A stretch of 64,000 bases of DNA from Smittia aterrima (Eukaryota; Arthropoda; Insecta; Diptera; Chironomidae). Positions 14,258 through 24,540 of the stretch are shown here, piece after piece. The notes under the pieces were generated by a model that saw only the letters and a program-made list of their open reading frames with translations, searched no databases and was not told where the DNA came from. A program made the position numbers and the translations under genes. The stretch spans positions 21,266,001 to 21,330,000 of the forward strand of contig CP093831.1 of the NCBI GenBank assembly GCA_033063855.1, in the 5' to 3' direction. Every line of letters begins with the position of its first letter. Positions within the stretch are counted from its first letter, which is position 1.

Positions 14258-15126
14258 ATGGAGTTGTTCAAAGTTTTGATTTTGATTGGAATTGCTTGCG
14301 CTTCGGCAAAATCAACTGAAGTGGATCAAATACCTGAAGTAGCTTCAAACAGTAAGACAAATTGTCCTCACAAAAATTCTTTATAAATTTCTCGAAACAA
14401 TTTCCAGTCAGCAGCGTCGTTCGTTATTTGCTCGAGCAATTAGTGAGACTTGGAACTCAGGCTGTGAACAATGTGATTCTTTACTTCATCGAAGGGCTCC
14501 GACCTTACTTCTCTACAGGCTGGCCGCTTCTTGGTATCCCCGCACTCGATCCATATGTTATCAAAGATTTCAGCACATCTTTCGATGCGCTTGGATCTCT
14601 TGGCGCTTTCGAATTTGCTCTAACTGATGGTGAAGTCGTAGGATTGCAGAAATTTCAAATCAAACACTTCTACTTAGACATTCTACGGCTCTCGCTTGAC
14701 TTCACCGTATTTTTTGACCAAATCGTTCTTGATGGAAACCACGTTAGCAACATGAAGCTTGGAATCTTCCCCGTTCAAGGAAAAGGAGATATTGAAGTCA
14801 TCCTCAAAAATGTCGAAGTTAGAGGATCGATTGCTCTTGGTACTGTCAATGGAAACTATTTGAATATTGACAAATTCGAGTTACATGATTCAATCGGCTC
14901 TGTCGAAGCTCACCTAACAGGCTTCGGAGTTCTCGATGCAGTAGTAAGCGAAACAATGACAGTTGCACTCGATGGGTTAATCAATGAAAGTCTAGCGGCA
15001 CTAAACGTTATGATTACTGACGTATTTGTACCTAGCGTAAATGCAGTTCTTAACTCATTTAATCTTGCTGAAATTCTCTTAGCAATTATCGCTGCAATCG
15101 TACCCAATTCAAACATAAACGTATAA
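14258..15126 (+). CDS. Secreted JHBP/takeout-superfamily protein, two exons
   Basis: Exon 1 (14258-14351) and exon 2 (14408-15126) flank a 56-base intron with GTAAGA donor and TTTCCAG acceptor; the splice joins a phase-1 codon in frame and gives 270 residues. The N-terminus MELFKVLILIGIACASA is a clear signal peptide. The mature part has the long amphipathic N-terminal helix and alternating strands of the juvenile-hormone-binding-protein/takeout fold, including the typical GKGDIEVILKNVEVRG segment after a FPVQ strand and a C-terminal helical region. The family carries hydrophobic ligands in extracellular fluid, so a haemolymph or cuticular lipid-carrier role is inferred. An ATAAATAG element at 14201-14208 could serve as a TATA box. 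No canonical AATAAA is seen close downstream. The exact subfamily is not resolved; the protein is slightly longer than most takeout members. Confidence 0.8.
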
Positions 15127-16093
15127 ATTTATTATTCACAATCGATAAAAGCTATCACTTTGATAACATAGTCTGTAAATTGATTGATCGACAATTAAAA
15201 CCTATCTTTAAATTTTATAACGTCGCGAAAGTAGATTAATTAAAGTCTTATCTCATTTTAAAGTTTGTATATTTCTGATTTGCGTCGAATGTACAAGAAG
15301 AGACATTTTGAAGTTATTCAGTAAATTTCGAGTCTCACTGTTTTGTTAACTCGCTTAATGTTTTTCATTGCAAGCTTTTGATTCATCAATGAAGGGGAGG
15401 AACATCAATGAAAGAGAACGTGTCTAGAATTGCAAACAAAAAAATTCCACAGGCCGCAGAAAAAGTGTTTTCTAAGAAAATTCATCAACTTTAATCTCCA
15501 ATAAGAAGTGAAATTTATTTCAGCCGCTCCCCGGTTTCGTTCTCCCCGAAAGTAACGGAATGAGGGAAAATAAATATCTAATTTTTTTCTTTAGCAATAA
15601 AGTTTCTTTTATAGCAGGGAATTTACATAATATAAAAATTTTCTGTCGATTCGAGATTGGAAAAACCACGAATCTACACATCTTTCATCGGCCAGATTGA
15701 ATATCATCGAAAATCCATTTTCAGGTGAACAGTTCAAATATTTAGTACCGGGACTTCAAGTCATAGTTCGTGACACAAAGTCATTATCGTTAAAGCATTT
15801 ATTTGTTAAGCATAAATGTTTTATGGGAAATTTTCCTTCATTCATAATTTTATTTATTTTCGATATGAGCACACTTGTCCTCCCCCACTCCCTAACTTCT
15901 CAACAAAAAAATTGAATAAACGACTCCAAAAAACTAATTTGACACGAGAACTCAGTCAAAGTTGTTCAAATTAGCTCAAGTGGTGCACCACGTATCCCCG
16001 CAGTCGACGCTTCGCGGCTGTTGTGATGGTCGTATCAAATTTCAATTGTGTCTCACTCCCTTCGCACATTTTTATATTTTACTCTATTTGCAG
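15127..16093. other. Intergenic, no gene recognised
   Basis: Contains the presumed 3' UTR of the JHBP-like gene. An open frame at 15697-15915 on the plus strand has no domain and starts in AT-rich sequence, so it is not called. Confidence 0.4.
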
Positions 16094-16735
16094 GTTGTCT
16101 CTTTTATTATTCTGATTCAAAATTACTTGAAGGAAAAGAAGGGGTTCCGTTTCGTGTCAGTAGTGATGGCGTACAAGTGTTAGATAACGATCTTACATGG
16201 CGTAGCAAATTAATTGCTCAGGTGCGAGGGATTCTCCTTCAAAAATTTCAATTATTCTCCGAAGTAGACACATATTTAATGAAGTGTTTTGAGGGAGTAT
16301 TTTGCAGCATAAAAAGTCAATTTCGAGACGGTTTATGTTTCATTTTATGCTTCCACTCTCTCTCTCTCTCTAAAAACATTATTTTTATGAGATTCATTAA
16401 TTCTTGAAATTTTGTGGAAAAATGCAATGGCATTGCTAGCGTCTCCACCCTCTAACAATGCTTTTTTGCTCACAAAATTTGTGTTTATGGTTGAACATAA
16501 ACTTAATTGAAATGTTCACGGTGAAACATTTTGCTCAAACAGAAGTTCTCGAAAAACATAATTGCTTTTAGTTCCTGTCACCTTTTTATTACTGCTTAAT
16601 GAAGAGATTGAGATTTAACTCTCCTCGAACCCGAGGAGATCTGAACCGGAAGCAATACACTGCAATTTATTATTCTTTTTCAGCACAAAAGTCTGTCGTC
16701 CCTCTATCATGTGTGGGTTCCGTCCGGTATATCAC
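16094..16735 (+). CDS. Candidate exon pair of an unidentified gene
   Basis: Two coding-like blocks have splice signals that agree in phase. Block A (16094-16221) follows TTTGCAG and ends CAG/GTGCGAG; it encodes CLFYYSDSKLLEGKEG, then VPFRVSSDGVQVLDNDL and TWRSKLIAQ. Block B (16684-16735) follows TTTTTCAG and ends in GTAAGT; read in the phase set by A it encodes HKSLSSLYHVWVPSGIS. Both are less AT-rich than their surroundings and have no stops. A 21-base block at 17060-17080 between TTTGCAG and GTAAGAA would continue the phase as a seven-codon microexon. No upstream or downstream partner exon was recognised, and neither was the family. The call rests on splice phase and composition only. Confidence 0.35.
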
Positions 16736-17353
16736 GTAAGTTTAAAAGGAAATTCAAGAGCACTTGAATTTCAATATCTAGAAGGATAATAAACAAACAC
16801 TGTCACGGAATAATTTCTTATTCAATGCAAAAATGGAATTAATTTGCATCGGAATGTATACGAGGACTATAGAAAGCCGCGACTGGAATGTTAAAATAAT
16901 AAATTCCAATCATGAAGTCATAAAAAAAGATGTAATCCCTATGTCATTTTCTTCATCGCAAATGGTTCGGCATTGAACGTTCAATGAAGGTCTTGAGGAT
17001 AATAGCGCAATTATATTAGCATTCAATCACCAATCACATAATCAAAGCAATGTTTGCAGAAGAGAAATCAATCTACGATAGTAAGAAACTTTTCTCTCGT
17101 CAGTTTCTATTTTGGAGGAGTATCTTACAATTTTCTAAATGGCTCCCCGTCAATGATAAATGGGCATAAAATTTTCCTTCGAAATATTTTTCGTGGCAGT
17201 TTGGATGATCCAAATAAAGAATTCTCGCATTCGGGAATAATGGCAGAAATAAATTATTTATCTTCACTCTAACTTTCTGCTACCACATGTCACAAATTCA
17301 GCTGACAAACATAAAGAAATCTTGTTATCACTAATTTTATGTTGCGCATTTGC

Positions 17354-17500
17354 CGCAATCGTAATCCAATAAAAGTTGCGAATAATCCGTTCGCTTTTTG
17401 GTTCATTCAACTCTAAACTTCAACATTTAAATCCGACAAAAGGACTTTGACTCCTTCAGCTTCCGCTCACGAAACGAAACTGAAAAAAAAAATCATGTTT
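17354..17500 (+). repeat. Diverged duplicate of 20302-20480, copy 1
   Basis: Shares GCAATCGTAATCC, then TTTTGGTTCATTCAACT and a later CTTCCGCT segment, in the same order and similar spacing, with the segment starting at 20302. Divergence and small gaps between the anchors suggest an old local duplication. Confidence 0.5.
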
Positions 17501-20301
17501 TGATTTTTACTTTGAAGAACTCTCTCTCGTCATGCATGAGAGCTTCCTGCCGAGTGCTGAAAAGAGAGCGAAAGTCTGAAGGGTTCGAGTATTTCCTGGA
17601 GTATTTGAATGCGAATTTCAGAAACATCGGTCTACTGTCAATTTAACTAAAAGTGCGACAGTATTTGTTATCTGGATTCTTGTCGTTTCTAATTAGGTTT
17701 AGCAGATTTTCCGAGCCATTGGCTTCAATAATTTTTCGCAACTCTAAACTTTAGACAACTCAAAACAAGAAGCACAATTTTTGGAAGCAAAATTTTCCTG
17801 AATAATTAAATTTGATGCGAGAAATTAGCGGAAAAGCTTCAGATGCTTCCACATCCGACGTTAAAATTACTCCAAACAAAACATTTGTTTGTTAATGATA
17901 CGCAATTAAAAAATGAATTTACAACACGATCATTGACAGAGAGAAACTCTTCCTTCGGGTTTTAATTGTTTTAATATCATTTGAACCCTTTTCAAAGTTA
18001 AACTTTTAATTCCATGCAATGCGAAGTTTCTAAGCTAGACAAAAAAAAACGTCATGATTTCTGTTGTGGGTTCAACTAAAACCTTTCTTTAAGTTTAATT
18101 TTATATTTCGACGAAGAAACGATTCTCGTGGATTCTCATCACGTATTCTCGTCCTTTCTACCAAAAAACATTTATTCATCTTAATTTTCATTTAGAATTT
18201 CCCGAAAAACGAACCCCAATGTGTTCATTTTGTTATATCTCCTTAATTTTCAACGTGTTGTGACTAAAAAAGCAGTTCAAATCTTCTAGTATTTAGCGGA
18301 TTTATTTATTTTCGTTCAAAAGCAAATTTGGAAATTGAAAATAATCTGAAGACTTCAAGTTGAAGACATGGGAAGTGACGAGAGCTTCATTTTTTCTGCA
18401 TAATATATTCGAGACGTCGATAGAGTGATTTTTCCAAAGTTTCCTCTTATCGAGATTTTTTTTTTCTTCTTAAGCTGATCACTTTCCCGACTCGGTGTTC
18501 AGCGACAAGAAGTTTTGTATCGAAAGCACTCGAAATAATGTAAAATCGATGAAACTCTCATTTGCAAATTCTTATTGGTTTTCACAGTATGTTGCATTGA
18601 ACCGAAGAAGAATATTAAAACTTTTATTTCGAATAAAAATAAAAATCAAAGGCACTTGTTTATTTTGACAAAAGCTTAGAATGAGTAGTCAAAGTCCATG
18701 TCAGAGATGAAGTTCGTAAATTTATCATTTTGATGAGCTGGGTTAAAATCTTTTAACTTTACAAATTGTTCAAATACTTTAAATTCTTTTCACGAATTTT
18801 ATGAAACTGCACTCAGTCTGAGTAACCCAGAGCGATTTTAAAAAGCTTCTTGAATTCAATCCGAAATCGACGGTATCAATCAGTCTGAGACATTTTCTTT
18901 GCATTGAAAAGATCAAAGAATTTTGAATCTTCTCACTCGTTATCGAGTTGTTTAATAAACTGGGTATATATAAAAGAAAAAGAATAGAGTCGATCCAGTA
19001 CGTAGAACAAAATATGAAACTTTCAAGAGCAGACGAAATAATTCGATTTATTATCGTCTCGGCGGGATTAACTTTGCGAATGCCCAAGTTTTCGCTCCGA
19101 ACAGTTAATGTTGTGCTCTATATTTATTTGTCCACTTTAATATCAAACTTCTCACATACAATTTTAAACAAACTAAATAATTTCTCCAGTATGAATTTTA
19201 GTTCTAAAAAATTAGATTTTAAATCACTAAAAATCTTGAAATTTAAATTATTTTTTAACACACACTGAAAAACTCATATTTTCCCCTTCAACAATAAGCA
19301 AATAAGGACACACCTGGACCGGAAGTATGCATTACACAAAACCCACGCGTAGTTTAATTACTTATTCAGAAACTCTTTCTGTCAATGAAATCCAAGGCGA
19401 CAGAGAAACCACTAAACAATTCTGCGAGAAATGTCAAAGTTTTGCATTTTCTTTTAACCAAAAAACCAATTCAATGAATAATTTAAAAACGGAGTATTTC
19501 AATAAATAATTTAATAATGTAGCATATGTGTCGCTTCGAAACTTTATTGGTGTCATTATTAATAGACACCATTGTGAAAAACTTCACGATTACTGATAGC
19601 ATTATCTACGTATCACTAAATCTTCAACTCACCTTTAATTTGATTCGAAGTAAAGAATATCCATGATAGTCCTAATCCAATGAATTGAATTCACTTTACT
19701 ATTTATTCATAACTAAATGACGACACTGCTTGTTGATGAGAGATAATATATTTAATGCTTCACATTCACAAACAAAAGCGAAACTACCCCCTCGACTGGA
19801 TGCTGCTGGAGATGAACAACAATGGCACGAGCAATAATAATTTAGATAAAAAATGACGTGAAGCGAAGCAGGAAAGTGTTTCTTCAAGGGAGAGTCGTGT
19901 TTACAAAAAATATTTTATGAAGAAAGTTTCTCTAGAGCAGTGAAGGAAGCGGAATTATTTCTGAGTGTTAAAGCTCAGAGGATGTTTTATTTGCAAGTTC
20001 ACTTTTCAAATGACAAATGTTACAAAGAGAATGAAAATTCGCTTTGTTTTATTCTCTTAGTGCCAATTCGATTCACTGTCCCTGCGGTGGAACTTGTCAA
20101 ATTCATAAGAGTAACTAACATGTACACTAATTTATCTCACTTTTCATGATAAATTGGCGAAACACTTTTTTTCTTTTCTAACTTTCTTCTTAATTTTTTA
20201 AGGAGTATTCACTTCTACTAGCACTTCTTGAACAATCTTGAAGCTCATCCTGAATTTCTTATCGGCAACTTTCTTCTAATCGAGTTCGTTATCCTGAATA
20301 G
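17501..20301. other. Non-coding stretch, nothing recognised
   Basis: Short frames at 18779-19087 (minus) and 18948-19268 (plus) overlap each other, lack domains and have AT-driven composition, so neither is called. The only structured feature is the 31-base match at 20072. Confidence 0.4.
20072..20102 (-). repeat. 31-bp near-copy of coding sequence at 6122-6152
   Basis: 29 of 31 bases match the region of the disordered-protein exon that encodes LTSSATGTVKRR. On the minus strand the copy reads LTSSTAGTV in one frame, which stays open for about 20 codons. The flanks do not match. It may be a captured exon fragment. Confidence 0.55.
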
Positions 20302-20480
20302 TGCAATCGTAATCCGATAGAAATTGCAAATATTCCTAATATGACGTTTTGGTTCATTCAACTTTAATCCGATGAAAACAATTTGGTTGAAAGTTTAAAC
20401 TTCAAGTATGAAAAGACAAAAACATTTTGCTTCCGCTTCCGTTAGCGATTGAAATAGAACTAAACTGAAAATATTTTGAG
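20302..20480 (+). repeat. Diverged duplicate of 17354-17500, copy 2
   Basis: Same ordered anchors as copy 1. The copy is interrupted by a short insertion before the CTTCCGCT segment. Confidence 0.5.
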
Positions 20481-20904
20481 CGAAGAGGGTGGAAGTTTCT
20501 CAAAGAGAGTAAAACAGAAAACAGAGAGAGTTCAACAACGAAACGGTTATTAGAGAGTTTGCCTATGGTAACGCTTAAAAATAAAGAGTTAGATTATCGT
20601 AAAATCTGCAAAAGAAGAAAGCTGCTCCTATTCGTAAGGGTCGAGACAACATTTATAGACAAAATTGATGAGAGTTCAGCATCAATAAAATGCCGCTTGG
20701 CTTCCTGAATTTTTTGTGTCCAGAGAATAATTGAAAGCAATTCACAGCAAAAATTTAGTGATTCAAAAAGGGAGAGTATGCAGCATAATAATAAGAATTG
20801 GCTTGATCCGAAATTCTTTCTTTCCTTCTGTCCTTCTGTGGCGTGACGCTCGACTTTAGCGCAACTGGTGGCGAAAAAATGAATTACGATCGCTGTGCAT
20901 GAAC

Positions 20905-21262
20905 CCAAAACTTCGGAAAACTCGAGAAAAGTCGGGAAAACTTTGGAAAACTCTGGAAAACTTCGAGAAAACTTTGGAAAACTTCGGAAAAAGTCAGGAA
21001 AACTTCGGAAAAACTCGGGAAAATTTCGGAAAAACTTCGGGAAAAGTCGGGAAATTTTCGGAAAAACTTCGGGAAAAGTCGGGAAATTTTCGGAAAAACT
21101 TCGGGAAAAGTCGAAAAAACTTCGGGAAACCTTGGGAAAATTTTGGGAAAAGTCGGGAAATTTTCGGAAAAACTTCGAGAAAACTTGGAAAAATTTCGGG
21201 AAAACTTTGGGAAAAGTCGGGTAAACTTCGGGAAAATTTCGGAAAACTCGGGAAATTTCAAA
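20905..21262. repeat. Minisatellite of 10-12 base GGAAAACTTC-type units
   Basis: About 358 bases built from variants of GGAAAACTTCGG and GGAAAAGTCGG. A higher-order unit of about 32 bases (GTCGGGAAATTTTCGG followed by AAAAACTTCGGGAAAA) recurs three times around 21036-21116. Because the unit contains no stop in several frames, long spurious frames rich in Phe/Ser/Pro (minus) or Gly/Lys (plus) run through it on both strands. Confidence 0.9.
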
Positions 21263-21278
21263 AAGATTCGTCTCGACG

Positions 21279-21293
21279 GGCGGCAACGCCGCC
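21279..21293. repeat. GC-rich hairpin GGCGGC-AAC-GCCGCC
   Basis: A perfect 6-bp stem with a 3-base loop, directly after the minisatellite, in a locally GC-rich patch. Confidence 0.6.
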
Positions 21294-21424
21294 GGGGTAA
21301 ACTAGTCCTAAATATTTACATAACAGGTAAAAACACATTTTTCAATTTCCCAGGAAAACCCTTTAGCGAAAACTTTTAAAAATAAGAAAAAAAAGAATAA
21401 AACTGAAAAAGAAAAAATTTAAAT

Positions 21425-21506
21425 CGGCCCTGAGTCATGGGCCAATGAGGGGCCTCGGCCCCCGGTCGGCCCCTGAGTCGTGGGCTTTTGAGGGGCCTGG
21501 GCCCCA
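21425..21506. repeat. GC-rich tandem pair, about 42-base unit
   Basis: Two imperfect copies (21425-21466 and 21467-21506), each with CCCTGAGTC, TGGGC, TGAGGGGCCT and GGGCCC-like ends. The composition is strikingly different from the AT-rich surroundings. It may be part of a mobile-element end or a rearranged repeat. Confidence 0.6.
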
Positions 21507-21650
21507 ACAAAGACCTTTCGAATGGGCCGCTCATCCACACTGTAAATTATTCAGTTTTGTGTTTCGATGAAAATTGTGATTTATTTATTAGTAGAAGTCA
21601 TTAAAGCTTGGTGTTTGGCGGCTGCTGCTTCAATCTCGTGATTTTGTTTC

Positions 21651-22380
21651 TTATGATTTTCGATTGTTTAGACTCTTCTTAGTTGAGCAAACGAACTCAC
21701 ATGCATCGCATTCAAACTTTTCTGTTGCTGAATGCTTCTTAATGTTTTTCTCAAGAACATACTTATTCACCAATTGCTGACAAATTGGACAAGAAACTTT
21801 CGAATGAATTTGCATGTGGATTTTCAAGCGACACTTTGATTTCGAAAACTTTCCACAAACAATACATTTAAAATTTTCGGTGAACGCATGGGTCTCAATG
21901 TGTGATCAAAGAACTTGCTTAGTTTTGAATATTTTGTCACAGATTTCGCAAACAAACTTTTGTTTACTGTGAATATTTTTCTCGTGATAATATAATCCGA
22001 GTTTTGATGCAAAAGAATGCTCACATGTTTTCTGTAGTTCTGTAATCGCATTTGCTGCAATGCCAACCTGATCCAACTTGATGATCGTGAACGACATGAT
22101 TCCTTCTTTCCTTGTAGCTATTGAACTTAAGATCGCAGGCACTGCAATTAAATTTATTTGTTTCTGTGGCAAAATGGTGATTCTTCACGCTCTGTGGTTT
22201 AACTTCATTGTTGGGCATTTGTTGGTGTTCCATCTCATAAGCATAATCAGTCTCAATGCCATCTCCTTCGTTGGCAAGAATTTGACCTTCTTGTAGAATT
22301 ATTATTTCTGCGCAATCTATAGTCTCTTTCGTAAAATAGGGTAAAAGATTATCTGCCGGACGGGATCCTATTCCGGACAC
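21651..22380 (-). pseudogene. Broken C2H2 zinc-finger gene
   Basis: Reading leftwards from 22380, an acidic N-terminal part is followed by a finger of the form CSACDLKFNSYKERRNHVVHDH and then CSKCDYRT, where the frame breaks into a stop. In another frame the sequence resumes with CEHSFASKLGLYYHEKNIH and CEICDKIFKTKQVL, meets an in-frame TGA at about 21911, and then continues without interruption as SHIETH, CIVCGKFSKSKCRLKIHMQIH, CPICQQLVNKY and CDACEFVCSTKKS before a TAA at 21651. Thus there are about six fingers with one frameshift, probably with a deletion, and one nonsense codon. No ATG precedes the first part; the open frame begins inside the inverted repeat at 22377. It is a decayed transcription-factor-type gene. 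The TGA could be real or a sequencing error, but the frameshift makes function unlikely. Confidence 0.75.
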
Positions 22381-22511
22381 TTACTATTGTGAGCTTCCCT
22401 GACCAGCTAATTTTTTAATTTTCGTTTTTCTGAGCGCTTTAATTATTTTGCTTTCGGAAACTTGCTATGAAATTTCTCTCCGTGGTAAGGGAAGCTCACA
22501 ATAGTAAGTGT
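22377..22511. repeat. Perfect 24-bp inverted repeat around an 87-base centre
   Basis: The left arm 22377-22400 and right arm 22488-22511 are exact reverse complements, with cores CTTACTATTGTGAGC and GCTCACAATAGTAAG. It resembles a small foldback element or MITE remnant. It sits between the zinc-finger pseudogene and the stray histone spacer. Confidence 0.8.
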
Positions 22512-22544
22512 TCCTCGGAGCGTACATGTTCCTCGGAACGTAAA
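22509..22544 (+). repeat. Tandem pair of 18-base TGTTCCTCGG units
   Basis: Two adjacent copies, TGTTCCTCGGAGCGTACA and TGTTCCTCGGAACGTAAA, differing at two positions. The pair overlaps the right arm of the inverted repeat by three bases. Confidence 0.7.
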
Positions 22545-22707
22545 TCACCCTAAATGAGATGAATTTCAAAAATTTAACTATTTATTCGGACGAAACTTAC
22601 TTAGAGCTTTTAATTGACGAGCTATTCCTAAATTTACAGGATCTGGGATCTTCACAATCATGTAATAAGCTCTTGTCTTTCTGCTTATAAAAAGAGTGCC
22701 GATCACT

Positions 22708-23016
22708 AAAAATTTAATTAAATGCTTTGAATTCTAAGCAACTCATTATCATAAGAAGTTTGTTAACTTAATTATTTTTAGTAATCAACGATCGCGCCAC
22801 ACTGAAAGCAAACTTCATTCATTGTGAGAAAAAATTCTCGAACAAAAGTTTCTATGCCACTCGATTGCTTTAATATTTTTTTGGCCAAATGATTTCATGG
22901 TGTTTTTGTACTTTAATTAATAAAAGATTGGTCGTTTAATACAATTTTATTAATTAGACTAGAATTTTTGATCATGTGAGTTAACATTTGTCTCAAAGTA
23001 TAATCAAAAATATTTT
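22708..23016 (+). repeat. Orphan piece of the H2B-H1 spacer (array edge)
   Basis: Matches the H2B-H1 spacer of the clean units (31071 onward) almost base for base: AATTCTAAGC, TAATCAACGATCGCGCC, GTACTTTAATTAATAAAAG and ATTTTTGATCATGTGAGTT appear in the same order. About 115 bases present in the clean copies are missing in the middle. It is the leftmost histone-array sequence in the window and shows the array once reached, or recombined to, this point. Confidence 0.85.
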
Positions 23017-23544
23017 CACAATTGCCAAGAAATTAATTTCAACAAAAAAAGATTCTAAATTAGCTTACAAATCCAATCGTGTTGATGTCCAAAGTAAAGA
23101 TGATCCATTGACCAAAACTCTCTATTCATATTTTGAAATGCTCTCCAACAAGCGGCTTCACGTGCACATGGCAGAGACATTTTTTCACTCGTGATTAGGG
23201 ATTTTTCACTTTTAGTTTTTTTTTTCTAAAGACTTGTTTAAACATTCAAGTTATTCTTTCTCCCTTTTTGTTTACAACTATCAAATAAATATTCAACGAC
23301 TTTTCAAAAGTTAAAAGTTTTAGAACTTTACATTCTTTATTTACAACCGATTCAGACTAAAAATATTTTTGCAAACGAAAGTTATTTAAATAAAAATGAA
23401 GACCAAGACAATTTATAAAATGGAAATTTAAGCTGACGGCAGTGTAGTGTTCATAATTAATCGAAACAAGAAGAAGAGAAAGAAAAAAGATGCCCAGAGT
23501 AAGATATTTTTTATAAAAACATTTTTCATATTAAAACTTCAAGA
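23017..23544. other. AT-rich stretch between spacer piece and TPR fragment
   Basis: An open frame running to 23194 (SKDDPLTKTLYSYFEMLSNK and so on) looks coding-like but was not identified and has no domain; it may be another gene fragment. The remainder is AT-rich with no structure noted. Confidence 0.35.
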
Positions 23545-24063
23545 AAGCACGTTCAAGAAAGATGTCCCGAAGAGTCACATAATTCAATTGACCTGCGAGG
23601 CAAAGATTCAGAATCACCAAGATATAAGATATGAAAGAAAACATGGAGTTTCAGACTCGTATGATGAAGAAATGCATTTCCCAACGAGATCATTACAAGA
23701 AGTTATACAATGACTTATCGAAGAAGGTTCCAATCAAAAACTCGAACATGGACGACGATAAGAATACTCCAAGTGCCAGCAGCGCCAGTCTCAATTCGGT
23801 TGGACTTAACTTGAGTTTTACTGAAAAGAACAAGAAAGTTTCACATCTCGAGCAAAAAATTTAAGACAGCAAACATGAGCTGAAGACTTTGAAGAAGGAA
23901 TATGAGAACTACAGAACTGAAGTGGCAACAATCAACTGTAAGCTTCAGGCTCAAGTCGAACATCAAGACAGACAAATCAATAATAGCAAATCGACAATCG
24001 AAGAGCTCAGCGCTGTAGTAACGAAGATACATGTATCTTCGATACAATATATACATATATTAT
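23545..24063 (+). pseudogene. Fragment of a Megator/TPR-like nuclear-pore coiled-coil protein
   Basis: The frame from 23631 reads MEFQTRMMKKCISQRDHYKK, then LYNDLSKKVP and an Asn/Ser-rich linker, then KKVSHLEQKI. A TAA at 23862 is followed in the same frame by DSKHELKTLKKEYENYRTEV and further heptad-rich sequence to about 24020. The order (QRDxYxxL motif, Ser-rich linker, then a coiled coil with an EYENYR-type motif) matches the middle of Tpr/Megator, the nuclear-basket protein of over 2000 residues. Only about 150 codons are present, so it is a small dead fragment. No intron is seen inside it, which fits either a retrocopy or a single captured exon. It is flanked on both sides by histone spacer. 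Confidence 0.6.
24022..24041. repeat. Perfect 20-bp palindrome
   Basis: Arms CGAAGATACA and TGTATCTTCG with no spacer, at the right end of the Megator/TPR fragment and followed by a TA-rich run. It is likely a local foldback mark of the insertion or rearrangement. Confidence 0.7.
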
Positions 24064-24137
24064 AAAGATTTTTTGTAAAAATTATGAGTAGAATAAAGAT
24101 ATTTTTTTTTTCAGGTTCAAAATTCAAAGTTTTTTAC

Positions 24138-24540
24138 AATAAAATGTAGTTTCATTAAATAAAGTTATTGCAAAAGGCACCAATAGAATTGTTTTTATTT
24201 TATTATTTGCCCCATCATGGGGCCCCCATGTACCCAGATAGTTTTCATTTCATTCAAAGGAGAAATTTTCAGACGGAAGAAACCAAATAAAATAATTAAA
24301 CTTTTTATTTCTGAATCGATTCGCAGCGAAAATCTTCAAAACCTACAAAGCAAACTCACATTTCGGTTGCCGTCAAATACTTTATTTTATTCGATTTTAT
24401 GGGAGACGTGTAAATAAATTTAATTATAGGGAACTTTGGCAACAAGGAATAAATAATATTTAGTCAATTAAATTCTTTTTCTTTTAAATATTTTTGTCGT
24501 CCTGAAAAGGACGGTTTTAAATTGGATGCGATGAAGAGAT
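24138..24540. other. H4-H2A spacer of the edge unit (no H4 gene)
   Basis: Aligns with the right two thirds of the H4-H2A spacers of the clean units (TGTAGTTT, CAAAGCAAACTCACATTTCGG, TTTAATTATAGGGAAC). The H4 gene that should lie to the left is absent and the Megator/TPR fragment stands in its place. Confidence 0.8.
24498..24513 (-). terminator. Histone 3' stem-loop of edge H2A
   Basis: On the minus strand CGTCCT-TTTC-AGGACG, a 6-bp stem and 4-base loop, 27 bases after the stop. The loop is TTTC, whereas other H2A copies here have TTTT. Confidence 0.9.

Noticed and set aside
20594..21286. Long minus-strand frame rich in FPKFSRSFPE-like residues, and the plus-strand GKLRENFGK-like frames
   Set aside because: They are read-throughs of the 10-12 base minisatellite, whose unit has no stops in several frames; open on both strands at once.
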